A stretch of 23,246 bases of DNA from Paramacrobiotus richtersi (GCA_034698045.1 JAQGAU010000849.1:1-23246), one strand, 5' to 3'. Positions 7,960-17,669 are shown, counted from the first letter of the stretch. Notes: generated from the letters alone by a model not told the origin. Translations and numbers: made by a program.

Positions 7960-8130
7960 CCGGGTTGGGGGGGGCAGGGTTCGCCAAACTAAAGGGGGGA
8001 GTATTGGCTCACATTTTGGCGAGCTCGGCTGCCAAAATTAAGCAAGAGGGGGGTGCCTTCTCAAAAATCGGCGAACCCTGACGGCCGGGGGGGGGGCGCA
8101 CGTGCCTCGCGACCTCAACGGAAATTCGCC
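7960..8130. mobile_element. Nested short inverted-repeat element in a G-run-rich patch
   Basis: CAGGGTTCGCC (7975-7985) is mirrored exactly by GGCGAACCCTG (8070-8080), enclosing a 106-bp unit with hAT-type CAGGG termini. Outside it, GGCGAATCTAGGTCGC on the left resembles the reverse complement of the sequence around 8105-8135 (GGCGAATTTCCGTTGAGGTCGC), suggesting an outer element. G-runs of 6 to 11 flank and fill the unit. No clean TSD was found. Confidence 0.5.
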
Positions 8131-8666
8131 ACTGAATCTCGATGCAGCAAGAATAAGACTACCGTAATAGGACTCCCTATGCTAGCGTAATGCTCCAACT
8201 GTCTATTATCCTGACAGGAAGCTGAAGCAGACCAAATCACTGGTAAGCTGTAAACATCGCCATTCCTGAACGTTTATTCATTTTGCACACATTTTCAATG
8301 AGCTTATGTTGCTAGTCAAAATGCACGAAAAAGCAGCACTTATGCGCATGAAATTTCTTATTTGTGGCAGCTGCATGCAACCAAACAGCGAAGGCAGTGT
8401 AGTGTAAGTTGTAAGTGACCCAGTTGAAAACCATACGCCGCAATGCAACGCCAAAAAACCGTTTTACTGGCTGACTGCACATATATTTATGGCGGTAACG
8501 CGCCGTATGTAAGTTGCTTTCGCCTTTGAAACACAGTAAGTTTCAACCAGAAATAACAAAGCAGAAATGTGTATGAAAACTTAGAAAACTGATTTTTGTG
8601 AACGTATAAACTGTATACGTGCTACAATTTGGTCGGGATCGGACGTTGTTGAAATTATATGTATTT

Positions 8667-8857
8667 TTACTTGCATTCGGAGATTTCTTTATCAATCTGC
8701 CTGATGCTGCCATGTCTCGCTTCCGGAATCGTCAATTTCTCCATGAATAACAGCTGAGTGATGATGCAAATTTCGCGACGTGAATTTTTTGTAATGATTT
8801 TCGAATAGATGAACGGGAATCCAGCACATTGTACGATAAAATGACTGGGGAAAAGTT
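8667..8857 (-). other. Minus-strand open frame inside the hAT-like element
   Basis: About 63 codons are open, with the only good ATG near the middle and a hydrophilic C-terminal half. It could be cargo, a transposase remnant, or chance. No motif is recognised. The rest of the element between 8130 and 9280 shows nothing supportable. Confidence 0.2.
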
Positions 8858-9279
8858 ATGCTTCTAGCTTTAGGGAATGTTTGTCATCAGATGTAAAACT
8901 GTTATCATTAAACATTTCTTAAATATGTAACTAACTTATGTTACATTTTATGTTATCACTGTTTCACAGGGTTATATGTAAACTAGCCTTTTGATTTTTG
9001 TAATCTAGTGATGAAGCGCACGCTGCATTAAATCTGTAAACAAAATCAGGCTCAACGCCATAATTAAATTATACAAATTTTTTAGACATTTTTTTATTTA
9101 GTACGCCCTACGCTCACGAGGCAGCCTGTTCGTCTTCCAGCTGCATTTTTATCGTATTCTACTGTTTTCCCTCACTGTAATGAACCTTATTTCGCGTAAT
9201 GTTAGACGTGCGAGCACAAGGCTATGGATTATTTCCGAGTTGGATCATGTGTAATTTTTTCTGAAATGACTCCGCCGAG

Positions 9280-9435
9280 TAGAGTGTTCTGCACCAGTTT
9301 TGCTGTGCGTGCCCATGGCCAGGTTTTATCCAAGGATGACCAGATTTTTGACTTTGGGTTGCCCAGTTTTTCGGTGACCATGCCCAAAGGGCATGCCCAA
9401 TGGGCAGGGCCATGCCCACGTTTTAGACCCTGCCC
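9280..9435 (-). repeat. Right long terminal inverted repeat of the hAT-like element
   Basis: It is the reverse-complement partner of 7504-7655 and carries its own GGGCATGCCC palindrome (9389-9398) and GCCATGCCC repeats. Confidence 0.8.
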
Positions 9436-9443
9436 TACAGTAT

Positions 9444-9590
9444 GTGGTCCAATGATGCCTGATGGTGTGTTGTATGTGTGGTGGATGTGTGGTGTTGATG
9501 CACAAAGTACTATGTAGTTCAAACTCCCATAACATTAAGAACGTCAGCCATAACCGGCAAATGGGTAACCTGCTTGCGAAATGGATTATA
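9444..9590 (+). repeat. Right half of the interrupted dispersed repeat
   Basis: This aligns with 20579-20695, sharing GTTGATGCACAAAGTACTA, then CAGCCATAACCGGCAAATGG and CCTGCTTGCGAAATG. Small indels separate the copies. Confidence 0.8.
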
Positions 9591-9639
9591 AATTGTAAAT
9601 TAGAGAGTACCAAAACATTTTTCATGTGCCATGAGTTAT

Positions 9640-10220
9640 TTAATTATTGAGTAGCCTTTTAAAGCAGAAACAATAACGTATAATTACCAGGGCGTTTGGT
9701 CTTTGCGTGGATTGTTCGAGAGTCATGGCTGTAAGATTAGAACGCAGCACCAAAGCCGTTATACAGAGAACATGTCGTCAGGGGATGAAATAAATCCTTG
9801 ATTAAAGTTTTAGCAAAACCGGTTATTTTCAGCAAGCCGATTGAAACGGGTACTCTAGCACCGGTGCGCATAAATATACTGTGGCCTTCGTATACTCGTA
9901 CAGCCGGTTGTTGAAATCTTGTCAAATGTTACACAATGCAGATTACATGATTTGTGTGCGATGTTTCCTTGTGTCATTCTTTGACAATAAATCTGTTCTG
10001 ATGCGGAACTCGTTTTTAGCAGAGTTCGATAGACATATAGCAATAACAGCATGAATAAGATCCGTGGAATGTGACTTAAGTCTCAGTTGGCCGAAAAGTT
10101 CCCCGTACAGTGGAACGTAAAGTTGTTATGTCAGCAAACTCCACGGTTCCGCGAACACCATAACGCCTGCAGCAACACGATAAACTACCGCCACATATGA
10201 GCGCATGACTGCGCAACTTA
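9640..10220. other. Intergenic region
   Basis: The minus strand is open for 62 codons at 9737-9925, but it lacks an ATG and any motif. It could be an exon after an acceptor ending TTTGACAAG, with little support. Nothing else is seen. Confidence 0.25.
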
Positions 10221-10224
10221 TCCG

Positions 10225-10251
10225 TATAAAAACAAACGGATTTCATTCAGT
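10225..10251 (+). promoter_or_regulatory. Core promoter: TATA box with initiator-like site
   Basis: TATAAAAA at 10225-10232 is followed about 24 bases later by TTCAGTTT (A at 10249), an initiator-like sequence. The next gene's ATG lies about 140 bases downstream, consistent with a short 5' UTR. Confidence 0.5.
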
Positions 10252-10386
10252 TTCTTGACATTTATCAGACTTCCTTGTGCTGTAGATTGACTAGTCGTCT
10301 GCAGTTAGTTGTTTGGTACTCCTGGCAAGTGATCTTGTGAGGATTTGGAGAGCTCCGGTTATTCCTTCTCTGAGAATCGCTGGAAA

Positions 10387-10593
10387 ATGAAACGATTTGT
10401 CTGTTTATTGTTTCTTGCCGCACTTGTGACCACAATTAACGCGCGCGGTAGCGATGGACGGCGCACTGTCCTTGGCGTAGACCGGCCGCTGGTGGCAAGA
10501 GGAAATGACACGGTCAACGACGGCAGCCATACCGATGCCGTCCAACCAGGAGCTGACCCGAAAGCAGGACCATCACCGACTGGTGCGCATTAG
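10387..10593 (+). CDS. Small secreted protein, 68 residues
   Basis: ATG 10387 (A at -3) begins a textbook signal peptide (MKRFVCLLFLAALVTTINA, residues 1-19) with likely cleavage after the A at 19. The remaining roughly 49 residues are hydrophilic, Gly/Asp/Pro-rich and cysteine-free, with an RGSDGRR start, one N-glycosylation sequon (N-D-T) and no amidation or dibasic peptide layout. The stop is TAG 10591-10593. It is preceded by a TATA box and initiator. The family is not recognised. A downstream exon cannot be ruled out, because another frame stays open to 10753. Confidence 0.55.
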   Translation: MKRFVCLLFLAALVTTINARGSDGRRTVLGVDRPLVARGNDTVNDGSHTDAVQPGADPKAGPSPTGAH

Positions 10594-12104
10594 CACAATG
10601 TGCGCGTGCAGGAGCAGACCGGCTGGCATGTATCCAAGTTCGAATCAGGAAAGCACCGCTAAATCACACGGCGCAAGTTGTATATCGTCGATGAGAGTGT
10701 TTGTGCTGTTTTGTGCGCGAAATACGAGCCATGAAACCTATGTAATGCCTTGAGTATGCACTATGCATGACTGTTCCATCTTCTTATTACGTAAGCTGTT
10801 CTTCTATGCAGTTGAGGAAGAAAACGATGAGTGTTGATCAAGTCAGTCTAGCGGGATATGTAGATCAATTATTACCATCTCCTCTTTACTTTCTTTCGAA
10901 CATGTGTGAATTAGTCTTCTAATTATAAACAAAAATCTATCAGCCTTAGAATCCAAAATTCCAAATCAGCTGATTCGACGGGTGTATTAATTTTTCTCGT
11001 AGTATCCAACCAGTTTAGACTGTAGATGACTTCTTTTTGTGTTTAGAGGACGAGTTATGAGCACGGGTTATCATTAGCAGTTATGAGTTGTGGGGTACAA
11101 TTATATAGCTCTTCTCTTTCAACAACAACAAATGCGCCTTGTCAGCGCCGTTACCGGGACATTCTTCCACTAAAACAGTCACAACGGCCATTCTGGGGTG
11201 TAGTGTATTGTCGTAGTCTTCAGATTGTGGTTAAAGAGTGGCCGAACTGTTGCACTTAACGACTGGACATATGCTAGAGTACTACTGTATCTTTTCAGTT
11301 GGTTACTGGCTCAGCAGCGAGCGGTCATATTAATAAAGTATTATGCCGCCGCAATACATCACACCGGGAAAGCGCATTACCCATCAACTAACAAACGGGT
11401 TCGTATACTTCGCCAAAGCGCTTGATGATGCTTGTGTGTAGCCAGCAGTTCTGCGGACAACATCACCATGACGGATATCACTTTCCTTAACAAGATACAG
11501 TAAACTGCACATTGCAGAAATGCAAATGGTTAGCAGCAATTTAACCCGACACAGTGAACAGAATACTAATTACTGTTTGCTCGCTGTCTGCTGCCGAGAA
11601 ATATAAGCTCGCTCAAATGCAAAAAATAGGAATGACCGTCGATTCGATGTCTTTAATGGAGCCAGCGCTGAAATGTCAACATAGAAAAACTGGATTGCAT
11701 CCCAGCAGGTGCTCCTATGGCACTATTTGTCTTAGTCGCTGCTGTATTTGATTTAATGTCGGTCAACAGAATTCGCGTGAACTCAATTGATCCTGGCGTT
11801 TGTCCAGATGGAACGCAGCTGTTTTCGTGAGACCAACACTTTTCTTACCTGTATGTACGTACTTTCTGCAGCCGCTCTTATTAAACCGTAGAGAGTTTGG
11901 CAACTAAAAAGGCTTATTCAGCCACCCGATCACAAATGTTTCCTAAATGAAAGTTCAGTATTTGATTAATTTTAGTTTTCAGTAATACCAAGCCATCATA
12001 ACTGAGCCCTTTAAGCACACCATTACGCACCTAACTGACCGGTATACAGTATTAACTGCCTGGCTTTTTCTGGCGGATCTGGCAAGTATTAACTGCCGTT
12101 AACC
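10594..12104. other. Long stretch without a well-supported gene
   Basis: A minus-strand 36-codon ATG frame lies at 11081-11191. A plus-strand frame at 11554-11751 ends in five cysteines (C-x11-C-x5-C-x3-CC), recalling a prepro Cys-rich peptide, but it lacks an ATG start and splice support. AT-rich sequence fills the rest. The last 70 bases share CAGTATTAACTGCC with the regions before 21196 and 22894, marking the duplicated GPCR 5' flank. Confidence 0.3.
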
Positions 12105-13183
12105 ATGGAGGGCTGTACTTCTTCTTACGTCTTTAACGGTTCCATCCATGACACATCGAGAAAACCTGTGTTAACGAACAGTACAGAATCAAACAGTACC
12201 ACCCTTCAGTCTGATTTGACTTATGACGTTGTAATTACTTCCATCGTTCTCATCGTCGCATCATTGACGAATGGAGTCGTTCTATTTTTGTTTTTTAAAC
12301 GTTCATTGTTTCATACACCGTTTGCCGTTCATGTTGTTAACTTACTGATCACGAATACAGTGTTCGTATTTTTTGGAGCAATAATCGGCACGTACTTGGA
12401 CCCCCTGTATGATGGCATGGAACGGCCAGCGATTTTATGCTTCTCGCTTCTTTATTTGGATTATGTCTTAACGTCAGCAATTATGTACTCGCACATGGTT
12501 ATCTCTCTGAACCGAGCGTGCGCCGTGTTGTTTCCAATTTATTATAAAACTTATTACACAAAAAAGGCGGCGATTGTGACGACCATGGCGGTCCTAGTAT
12601 TTGTGCATCTTTTTTGCACACCCGAGGTGTTCATTAAAGTGTACTGCAGAAGCGTACACGGCGGGAGCACTGTAATTATGAAGGTCAAAAGGATAACTAC
12701 ATGAAATCGACCCCTTTTGTATGCAGTATAATCCCTTTGTGCATTATTATTGTGCTATTTTTTGTGACATTAATCGCAAGGGTGTACACCAATGCAACAA
12801 GCAATACTGCCCGCACGAAGACACAGTCAAGACAGCACAAAGCATTTGTCGTGCTGGGCATTGTGACGGCTGTGGAAACATGTTCTTGGCTTCCAACAAA
12901 AATCACTGGTCTTTTGGCCGCCTTTGAGCCGTGTTTTGTTGGTGGAACACTGGTTGTTGTCTTTGGATGGTTGTATTATATTCCGATTGTTATTGATCCT
13001 ATAATGTACGTTCTGACGTTAAGAAAGCTGAAAGATCCGTTTATGGAAATTTGGCAGGATATGTGGAAACGATATTGCGACTCAGCCCACTGTTGCCGCA
13101 CACGCACACGCACCGGACGGACTGGTCCAATCCCACTACAGAGCGTTGGAAATCCAGCGGTTTTGCTTCGAGATCCGGTCTAG
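12105..13183 (+). pseudogene. Class-A (rhodopsin-like) orphan GPCR with one frameshift in ECL2
   Basis: ATG 12105 (A at -3, G at +4) starts an N-terminus with three N-glycosylation sequons. TM1 is at residues 41-64 (T-N-G, N1.50-like), TM2 at 72-94, TM3 at 110-134 with C112 and S-L-N-R-A in place of D-R-Y, and TM4 at 155-177. The frame then ends at 12704. From about 12645 a second frame carries an ECL2 Cys (E-H-C-N-Y-E-G), TM5, TM6 with S-W-L-P (cf. CWxP), TM7 with D-P-I-M-Y (NPxxY variant) and a Cys-rich tail, to TAG 13183. A single small indel between about 12630 and 12665 separates them, so this is a pseudogene, a frameshifted allele or a base error. The only GT-AG fix preserving TM4 is 23 nt, too short. 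The ligand is unknown. Confidence 0.8.
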
Positions 13184-13327
13184 CAAATAGAAGCTGTATA
13201 CGCCAAGATACGGCGTTTCTGGAATGGATTGTACGATATTGAAAACTGTCATGTACAGTTCGCCTGCAAGACCTAGGATTGTGGGGTACGTGGCGGCAGA
13301 TGCTAGCTTGTGTGTGCAGAACAGCTG

Positions 13328-13654
13328 ATGCTGCTCGGACCAGCTTGGTTTCTGTTTTTACCGTGGATCTACGCTGCCCCCCGAGCTGCATGCGATAAAA
13401 ATGCGCTCGGGTACATGACAACAGCGTTTTGTGACGAATCTAGGCTCGTTTGGAGGGGTGGGCCAGGAACCCACGTAAGAACGACAGCTTTATCAATAAA
13501 TAACGCCAAAAGGAAATATTATTCCACTTCGCAGTTGTCCCGTGGGCCGGAAACAGTGCCCCTCCCTGTCGAACAGCCTATCCATATATTTGGAAGTGTT
13601 TTTAGAACCCGTCCAGTTTTCCGGGCAAAAAGATCTCCCGGAAAGGAAACTTAG
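13328..13654 (+). CDS. Putative secreted protein, 108 residues, possible prepropeptide
   Basis: ATG 13328 starts a signal-peptide-like segment (residues 1-20, ending I-Y-A-A-P-R-A), followed by a hydrophilic chain with two Cys (about residues 22 and 35), a K-R-K site and an R-A-K-R furin-type site near the C-terminus. The layout could be a neuropeptide or growth-factor precursor, but no known peptide is recognised. It lies 145 bases after the GPCR stop. A GTGTGTGCAG acceptor ends ten bases before the ATG, so it could be an internal exon. A hairpin begins directly after the TAG, and the same frame stays open 47 codons beyond. Confidence 0.45.
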   Translation: MLLGPAWFLFLPWIYAAPRAACDKNALGYMTTAFCDESRLVWRGGPGTHVRTTALSINNAKRKYYSTSQLSRGPETVPLPVEQPIHIFGSVFRTRPVFRAKRSPGKET

Positions 13655-13675
13655 AAGAACGCCGTCAGCGTTCTT
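13655..13675 (+). promoter_or_regulatory. Perfect 8-bp hairpin directly after a stop codon
   Basis: AAGAACGC (13655-13662) and GCGTTCTT (13668-13675) form an uninterrupted stem with a 5-base loop, starting at the first base after TAG 13652-13654. Confidence 0.65.
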
Positions 13676-13687
13676 TTAAGTTCATTC

Positions 13688-13798
13688 ATGAAGAAAGAAT
13701 CCCTGTGTTTAATACTGGCTAACCTTCCGGAATACTGCTCTTCGCTGCTAAATGGACTGTCAAATTTGTCAAACAACCTAGGTTATTTGTTCACATAA
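13688..13798 (+). other. Open frame downstream of and in frame with the 13328-13654 gene
   Basis: ATG 13688 gives 36 codons ending TAA 13796-13798. It is in the same frame as the preceding gene, so it could be a readthrough extension or a small separate ORF. Short and unproven. Confidence 0.2.
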
Positions 13799-14075
13799 CG
13801 ACTTATCCAGTTCACATAAAGATCTGTGGGTGCGCACCAATCGCACAGGCTCAGTTGATCAATGGCTGACTTTGCTGAATATATTCTCTAACCGTTGTGT
13901 AATGGTTTCGGGATCTCTCGTCTAGTTTACTCCGATCACTCTGCCCGTTCAGCGATTTTAGTAACAATTAACAATTAGAATGCCGTGTGACACATGTGTT
14001 AGAAAGCCGTTAGAATGCCGTGTTTCTTAACCTGCGTCATGATTTAGGAATGAGCCTACAAGCTGGGTATCATGA
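13799..14075. other. Non-coding stretch
   Basis: No gene is seen. TAGAATGCCGTGT is repeated near 13977 and 14010. Confidence 0.3.
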
Positions 14076-14291
14076 GAATCTGGCAGACTGACTAACCCCA
14101 ATTACGAACAGAACCTCCCGTGGAGTGCTGGAACACTCGTCAAGCCACTTCTGTTCGCACATCCTCCAGGACCATCCTTCCAACGGCGCGTCACGGTGCC
14201 CGTTTTTGATCCCAACGGGCGCTTTCGGGACACCAAAATCGCGCTCAGAAAGCTACGGCGCATCCGGAACTCCAGAGTATTAATTATATAG
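14076..14291 (+). CDS. GC-rich exon-like open frame, unrecognised
   Basis: 71 codons are open between a TGA at 14073 and a TAG at 14289-14291, in a patch clearly richer in GC than its surroundings. The product has a Pro/Gly-rich middle and a basic helical end (V-P-V-F-D-P-N-G-R-F-R then L-R-K-L-R-R-I-R). It has no ATG; a possible acceptor ends ATTACGAACAG (14112). A 34-codon ATG frame follows at 14347-14451. It may be a gene fragment or a repeat; a minus-strand frame over the same bases is less convincing. Confidence 0.3.
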   Translation, partial: ESGRLTNPNYEQNLPWSAGTLVKPLLFAHPPGPSFQRRVTVPVFDPNGRFRDTKIALRKLRRIRNSRVLII

Positions 14292-14649
14292 CTTTAAAGT
14301 GTAGTGCATAAAATTCGCACAGAGTGTATTGTTGCTTGGTGCATACATGGTATTTGCCACCCCGTTTGGATCTCCATCCAAAGATGTTGAATTCCAAAGC
14401 CAGAGACGCTGCAAAGCAGCGAAGGCGCTAAAGGCTGCGTACCAACAGTGATATGAGGCGGTTAGCCCGCCACTGGAGCAACGGATTCGTCAAGGAAAGA
14501 AAAACACACAGGAATGCATTTAAAAAAACTGCAGAACCAACCATGTTTTTTGTTTTTTTGTAAAGTGTGCATTCACTTCGGACGCTGTGAGTATAAAGTT
14601 CTAATGCTAACGTCATTATTTCTATACAGCACTTCGAAATATTAAGAGG

Positions 14650-15071
14650 TTACATACTGCATTCAGAGGGTACTTCTACCGTAAATAAAGTGGCAAGTGT
14701 TAGGCGTATTACATCACTGCCAACTGAAGCTGTTAGCTCTTTTCCATGTGATCGTTCGGCCAGCGCTTTCGTCAAAGTGTACTCGACGAACGACGGGCTC
14801 TATAATTGAACACTTGTAACGCAGATGTATACTTACCCTCGATCTTGTTTTCTGCCGTTGATAGGCGAAGTCTTCCAGTGCATTTGCCAGTTGGGCTTGC
14901 TGAAGAAGGAGAATCGCTTGACGAACCGTTTTAGAACGAAAATCTGTACTGGATACCTACCATATTAGTCAACAGGACCGGCATGTGCATGGTCATCCAG
15001 AACTGCAGCGTTAACACCAGAATGGTTAGCGAAAGTTTGAGAATTTTCCTCATCGGTGCCATCGGGAACAT
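14650..15071 (-). CDS. Three-exon small protein with N-terminal hydrophobic segment; complement(join(14650..14799,14837..14899,14961..15071))
   Basis: Exon 1 (ATG 15071; alternative Mets at codons 4 and 7) encodes a basic start and a hydrophobic stretch at residues 10-25, a signal peptide or anchor. The donor is GTAGGT (14960). Exon 2, 63 nt, follows the strong acceptor GATTCTCCTTCTTCAG and ends at GAGG/GTAAGT (14836). Exon 3 follows TTCAATTATAG and ends TAA 14650-14652. All three exons join in phase 0 and give 107 residues without a stop; the introns are 61 and 37 nt, the second being unusually short. The middle is helical and Gln/Ala-rich, the rest hydrophilic with one Cys. The family is not recognised. 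Two good donors and a classic acceptor make this more than a chance ORF. Confidence 0.5.
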
Positions 15072-16963
15072 AAGCGTACAGGACGAACCAGGAACGATTA
15101 CCAGCTCTTACAGCGTATCACCAACAGTGCACATGAATATCAGCCAGGAAATAGCGTTTGGAACAGTTCGAACGGTTTTGGCCAGTTACTCGGACTTTCG
15201 GTGCATGCTTTGAACGACATCAGAGAAATCATCATCGTCTTTCTTCTAGAGTTCTGCAATGGACTGGAAAATCCAGTCTAATCCAATCCAGTCCAATCCA
15301 ATCCAATGGATTTGAGAAGAAAAATTATGGTTTTGGATTGCATTTGGATTCCACTTTGACATACATTGACTGGATTGGTTGCGGAAACTGGTCCATAGTT
15401 TCCACAATTATTACTTAATCTAACAAATGCACTGAGCAATGGCACTAAAACGAACGTTTATTTCGTTTGCTGCTAGCGAAACCCAGGTCTGCTTGTTGTT
15501 CCTTCGTAAAACAAGCCGCCTACCCAGTTATAAGAAAACGCTACAGTTTCAGCCGAAGGGAAACATACACTTCGTCAAACACAGCCCCACATTTGACTGC
15601 AATTAACTGGCCAAATAACACAATTGCCAAGTTTATCATCTGGGAATACTTGCTTGGCTTTCACTTTGATTTTAGTTACTTACTAGTTAACCAATTCTTG
15701 TTCAAAGATGCATTCAGCACCATAACAAAGTCAGGACAACAGAAACATCGTGGTTGTTCTGCGACAGCTGTTGTGCACTTAATAAAGAAGATAACAGAAA
15801 CGTCATTGCGTTTGATGGAAATCGGGGACTGATAAGCGTCTCAGTGGCAGAAATGAGCCTTTAATTTACTGCTGGGCACATCTTATATACAAAACATACA
15901 TACGAGGCGGCAGAAATGCTTGTGTGTAAAGTGAAAATGACAGAATGGATTTTCCTTCGAAGTACATATTGTGTAAGTGCAGTAGCAGTAAATTACATTG
16001 GCAAATTGTCATTGGGAGAAGGTAGCAATCTACCGCGACAGTGAGAAGCTGGATGAATAGGATTGCACAACAGTTCCCAACTCTTCCATTTAGTCATAAA
16101 AAGGTCAGTTCTACATGTACCCGCGAGATAGTCTCTCGCACGTACTGAATCGGCTACGCGCGGGAGCTCTTTCACGTTGCGAAAATTTGGGAACACAGCT
16201 ACACGCGAGACATTGTGATCAAAGAAACTACGCGCATAGAAACCACAGTAGGAATGTGTCGTCATCACGCCGTTTCAATACAACTGCTGCACATGCCAAT
16301 AGGCACACTACACAAAACTGATTACTTTACATGGGGGAACACACAGAAGAAATAAAGAAGCTGAACCAACCCAATCAACAATAAAAGTAAACCGGTAAAG
16401 GACTAAAGGTAAGTAACAAGCAAAAGAAGCAGCTTTGGATCCAAGCCAAAAAATCAATCAAAGAAGTGCCCCAAGAAGTTCAACTAATAACCAAAAGATG
16501 AGAAATAATGTTACTAAGAATTACTGTTACTATTCACTACGAGACTGAAAAGCTAAACCTACAAAGTAAACCACGAACCAAACCAAGACACTAAATAAAA
16601 AATCAAGCAGCAGAACGAAGAAGGTAAACTAAACAACTGAGCAACAAAACCAAAAAGGCTAAACTCAGAAACTAAAAAATTTAAACAGGAGGCTAAGCAA
16701 CCAGTCTCGCGCATAGGAAATCCGTAGTCTTTAACTTTGCAAAAGAGACCACACACGCAGCCGATTTGCAGCCTTCCACGACAACAACTAAAATGACGAT
16801 GCTCGGTTCCCATCGGTAGATCTAGAGCTACTGTCTGTGTGCATTACAAATTTAGACCACCAAGTGCTCCTTTTAAACTGCATCGTGCGCATTAGTATCA
16901 ACTTTGTGTCATGACTGTTACCCACTTATCGTAGCAACGTCAGTCAAATTGCACCAGCTGTAG
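15072..16963. other. Region without a well-supported gene
   Basis: 15260-15310 is a degenerate ATCCA/GTCCA tandem tract, with scattered TGGAT reverse complements to 15380. A 121-codon frame at 15467-15832 lacks an ATG and has no motif. A 90-codon minus frame (16265-15993) has an ATG but no motif. A minus frame at 16813-16559 starts with a Cys-rich stretch, then runs into the T-rich strand of the skewed tract described separately. Confidence 0.3.
16330..16700 (+). other. Strand-asymmetric, A-rich and T-poor tract
   Basis: For roughly 370 bases the plus strand is dominated by A, with C and G and very little T (AACCAA, AAGAAG, AACTAAA words). Stops occur in all frames, so it is not coding on plus. 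It could be the transcribed strand of a retroelement UTR, an lncRNA, or a degraded purine-rich satellite. Confidence 0.5.
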
Positions 16964-17473
16964 CGGACTTTGTCGATCGCTGCGCACGCACACCTGAAGG
17001 ATGTCCTGCGCACCGCCTTCCTCCATCAACTTTCACCGAGCTCGCACAGGACGTTCAGCGATCTCTCGCGGCGTCCGCCCGTCAGGGCGCCGAAGCTGGC
17101 GGATCTGGAACTGGAGAAGAGTATCGAGGGCAACCCGTTCCTTGATTTTTTTATTCAGATCGGCCGCAAGTATGCTTGCCGGTAAGGCACCGCACCTGCG
17201 TGTTGTACATATTTGTGTCATGCGATGTTTTTTTTACTTCGGTTTGCTTGAAGGTATATACCGACAACTGTGGGAGTATTGAGTGGGCCCAGTGGAAACG
17301 ACATTGTGCAGACTTGTGGACAGCATACTCTCAGCTTAGCGCCAGAGTTCCAGAAGGAAGCCATGCGTACACTACGTTGCTCTGAATTTGGGGATTATGT
17401 TAGAACATTTAACTGGCTGATTGTTGATTATCGCGCCGATATTGGGAACGCCTCAACGTACGTTGACAATTAA
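16964..17473 (+). CDS. Two-exon gene of unknown family reaching into copy B; join(16964..17181,17254..17473), 5' incomplete
   Basis: Exon 1 is GC-rich, opens after an acceptor-like CCAGCTGTAG, encodes a helical acidic/basic stretch (L-E-L-E-K-S-I-E-G-N-P-F-L-D-F-F) and ends at GTAAGG (17182). The 72-nt intron ends in a pyrimidine tract and GCTTGAAG (17253). The phase-2 join keeps the frame open to TAA 17471-17473, about 146 codons in all. The distal exon, with three spaced Cys and V-D-Y-R-A-D-I-G, is duplicated at 5719 and, diverged, at 17670. A start codon is not identified; upstream exons are expected. Function unknown, perhaps a small helical extracellular protein. GGGCCCAG at 17292 is an alternative acceptor in the same frame. 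Confidence 0.5.
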
Positions 17474-17669
17474 ATTGAGTGCACAACTTAAACATTTTGG
17501 TTTCACGTTTACACGTCGTAACGTTTCAAACCCTCTAACCTTTTGACAAAGTACACGTCTCGTTGGTGTCATTAGATGGCGGTGAAAACGGTAGTTTATC
17601 AACAGCGTTTCCGCCTATTGCTTTGGTTCAGTTGGTATATATTGTAGTTCGTCTGTCGCAGTGACACAG

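Larger units (their letters stand above)
7504..9435. mobile_element. Non-autonomous hAT-like DNA transposon, 1.93 kb, with 8-bp TSD
   Basis: The ends are inverted repeats: GGGCAGGGTCTAAAAC (7504-7519) mirrors GTTTTAGACCCTGCCC (9420-9435). Similarity between the ends continues for about 140-150 bases on each side. A perfect 8-bp target-site duplication TACAGTAT flanks it (7496-7503 and 9436-9443). An 8-bp TSD and a CAGGG-containing terminus fit the hAT superfamily. No transposase is recognisable inside, so it is non-autonomous. The flanks rejoin to match the unsplit repeat at 20480-20700, which acts as an empty-site paralogue. Confidence 0.85.

Noticed and set aside
10610-10660. tRNA-like T-loop (AAGTTCGAATC)
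   Set aside because: The bases flanking the loop do not pair as a T-stem, and no acceptor or anticodon arm can be drawn.
15467-15832. 121-codon plus-strand frame
   Set aside because: No ATG, no motif, AT-rich composition, no splice support; compatible with chance.
17001-17282. 93-codon ATG frame across the first exon and intron of the 16964-17473 gene
   Set aside because: Arg/Ser/Trp-rich composition typical of a wrong frame in GC-rich DNA; it reads through the good GTAAGG donor.
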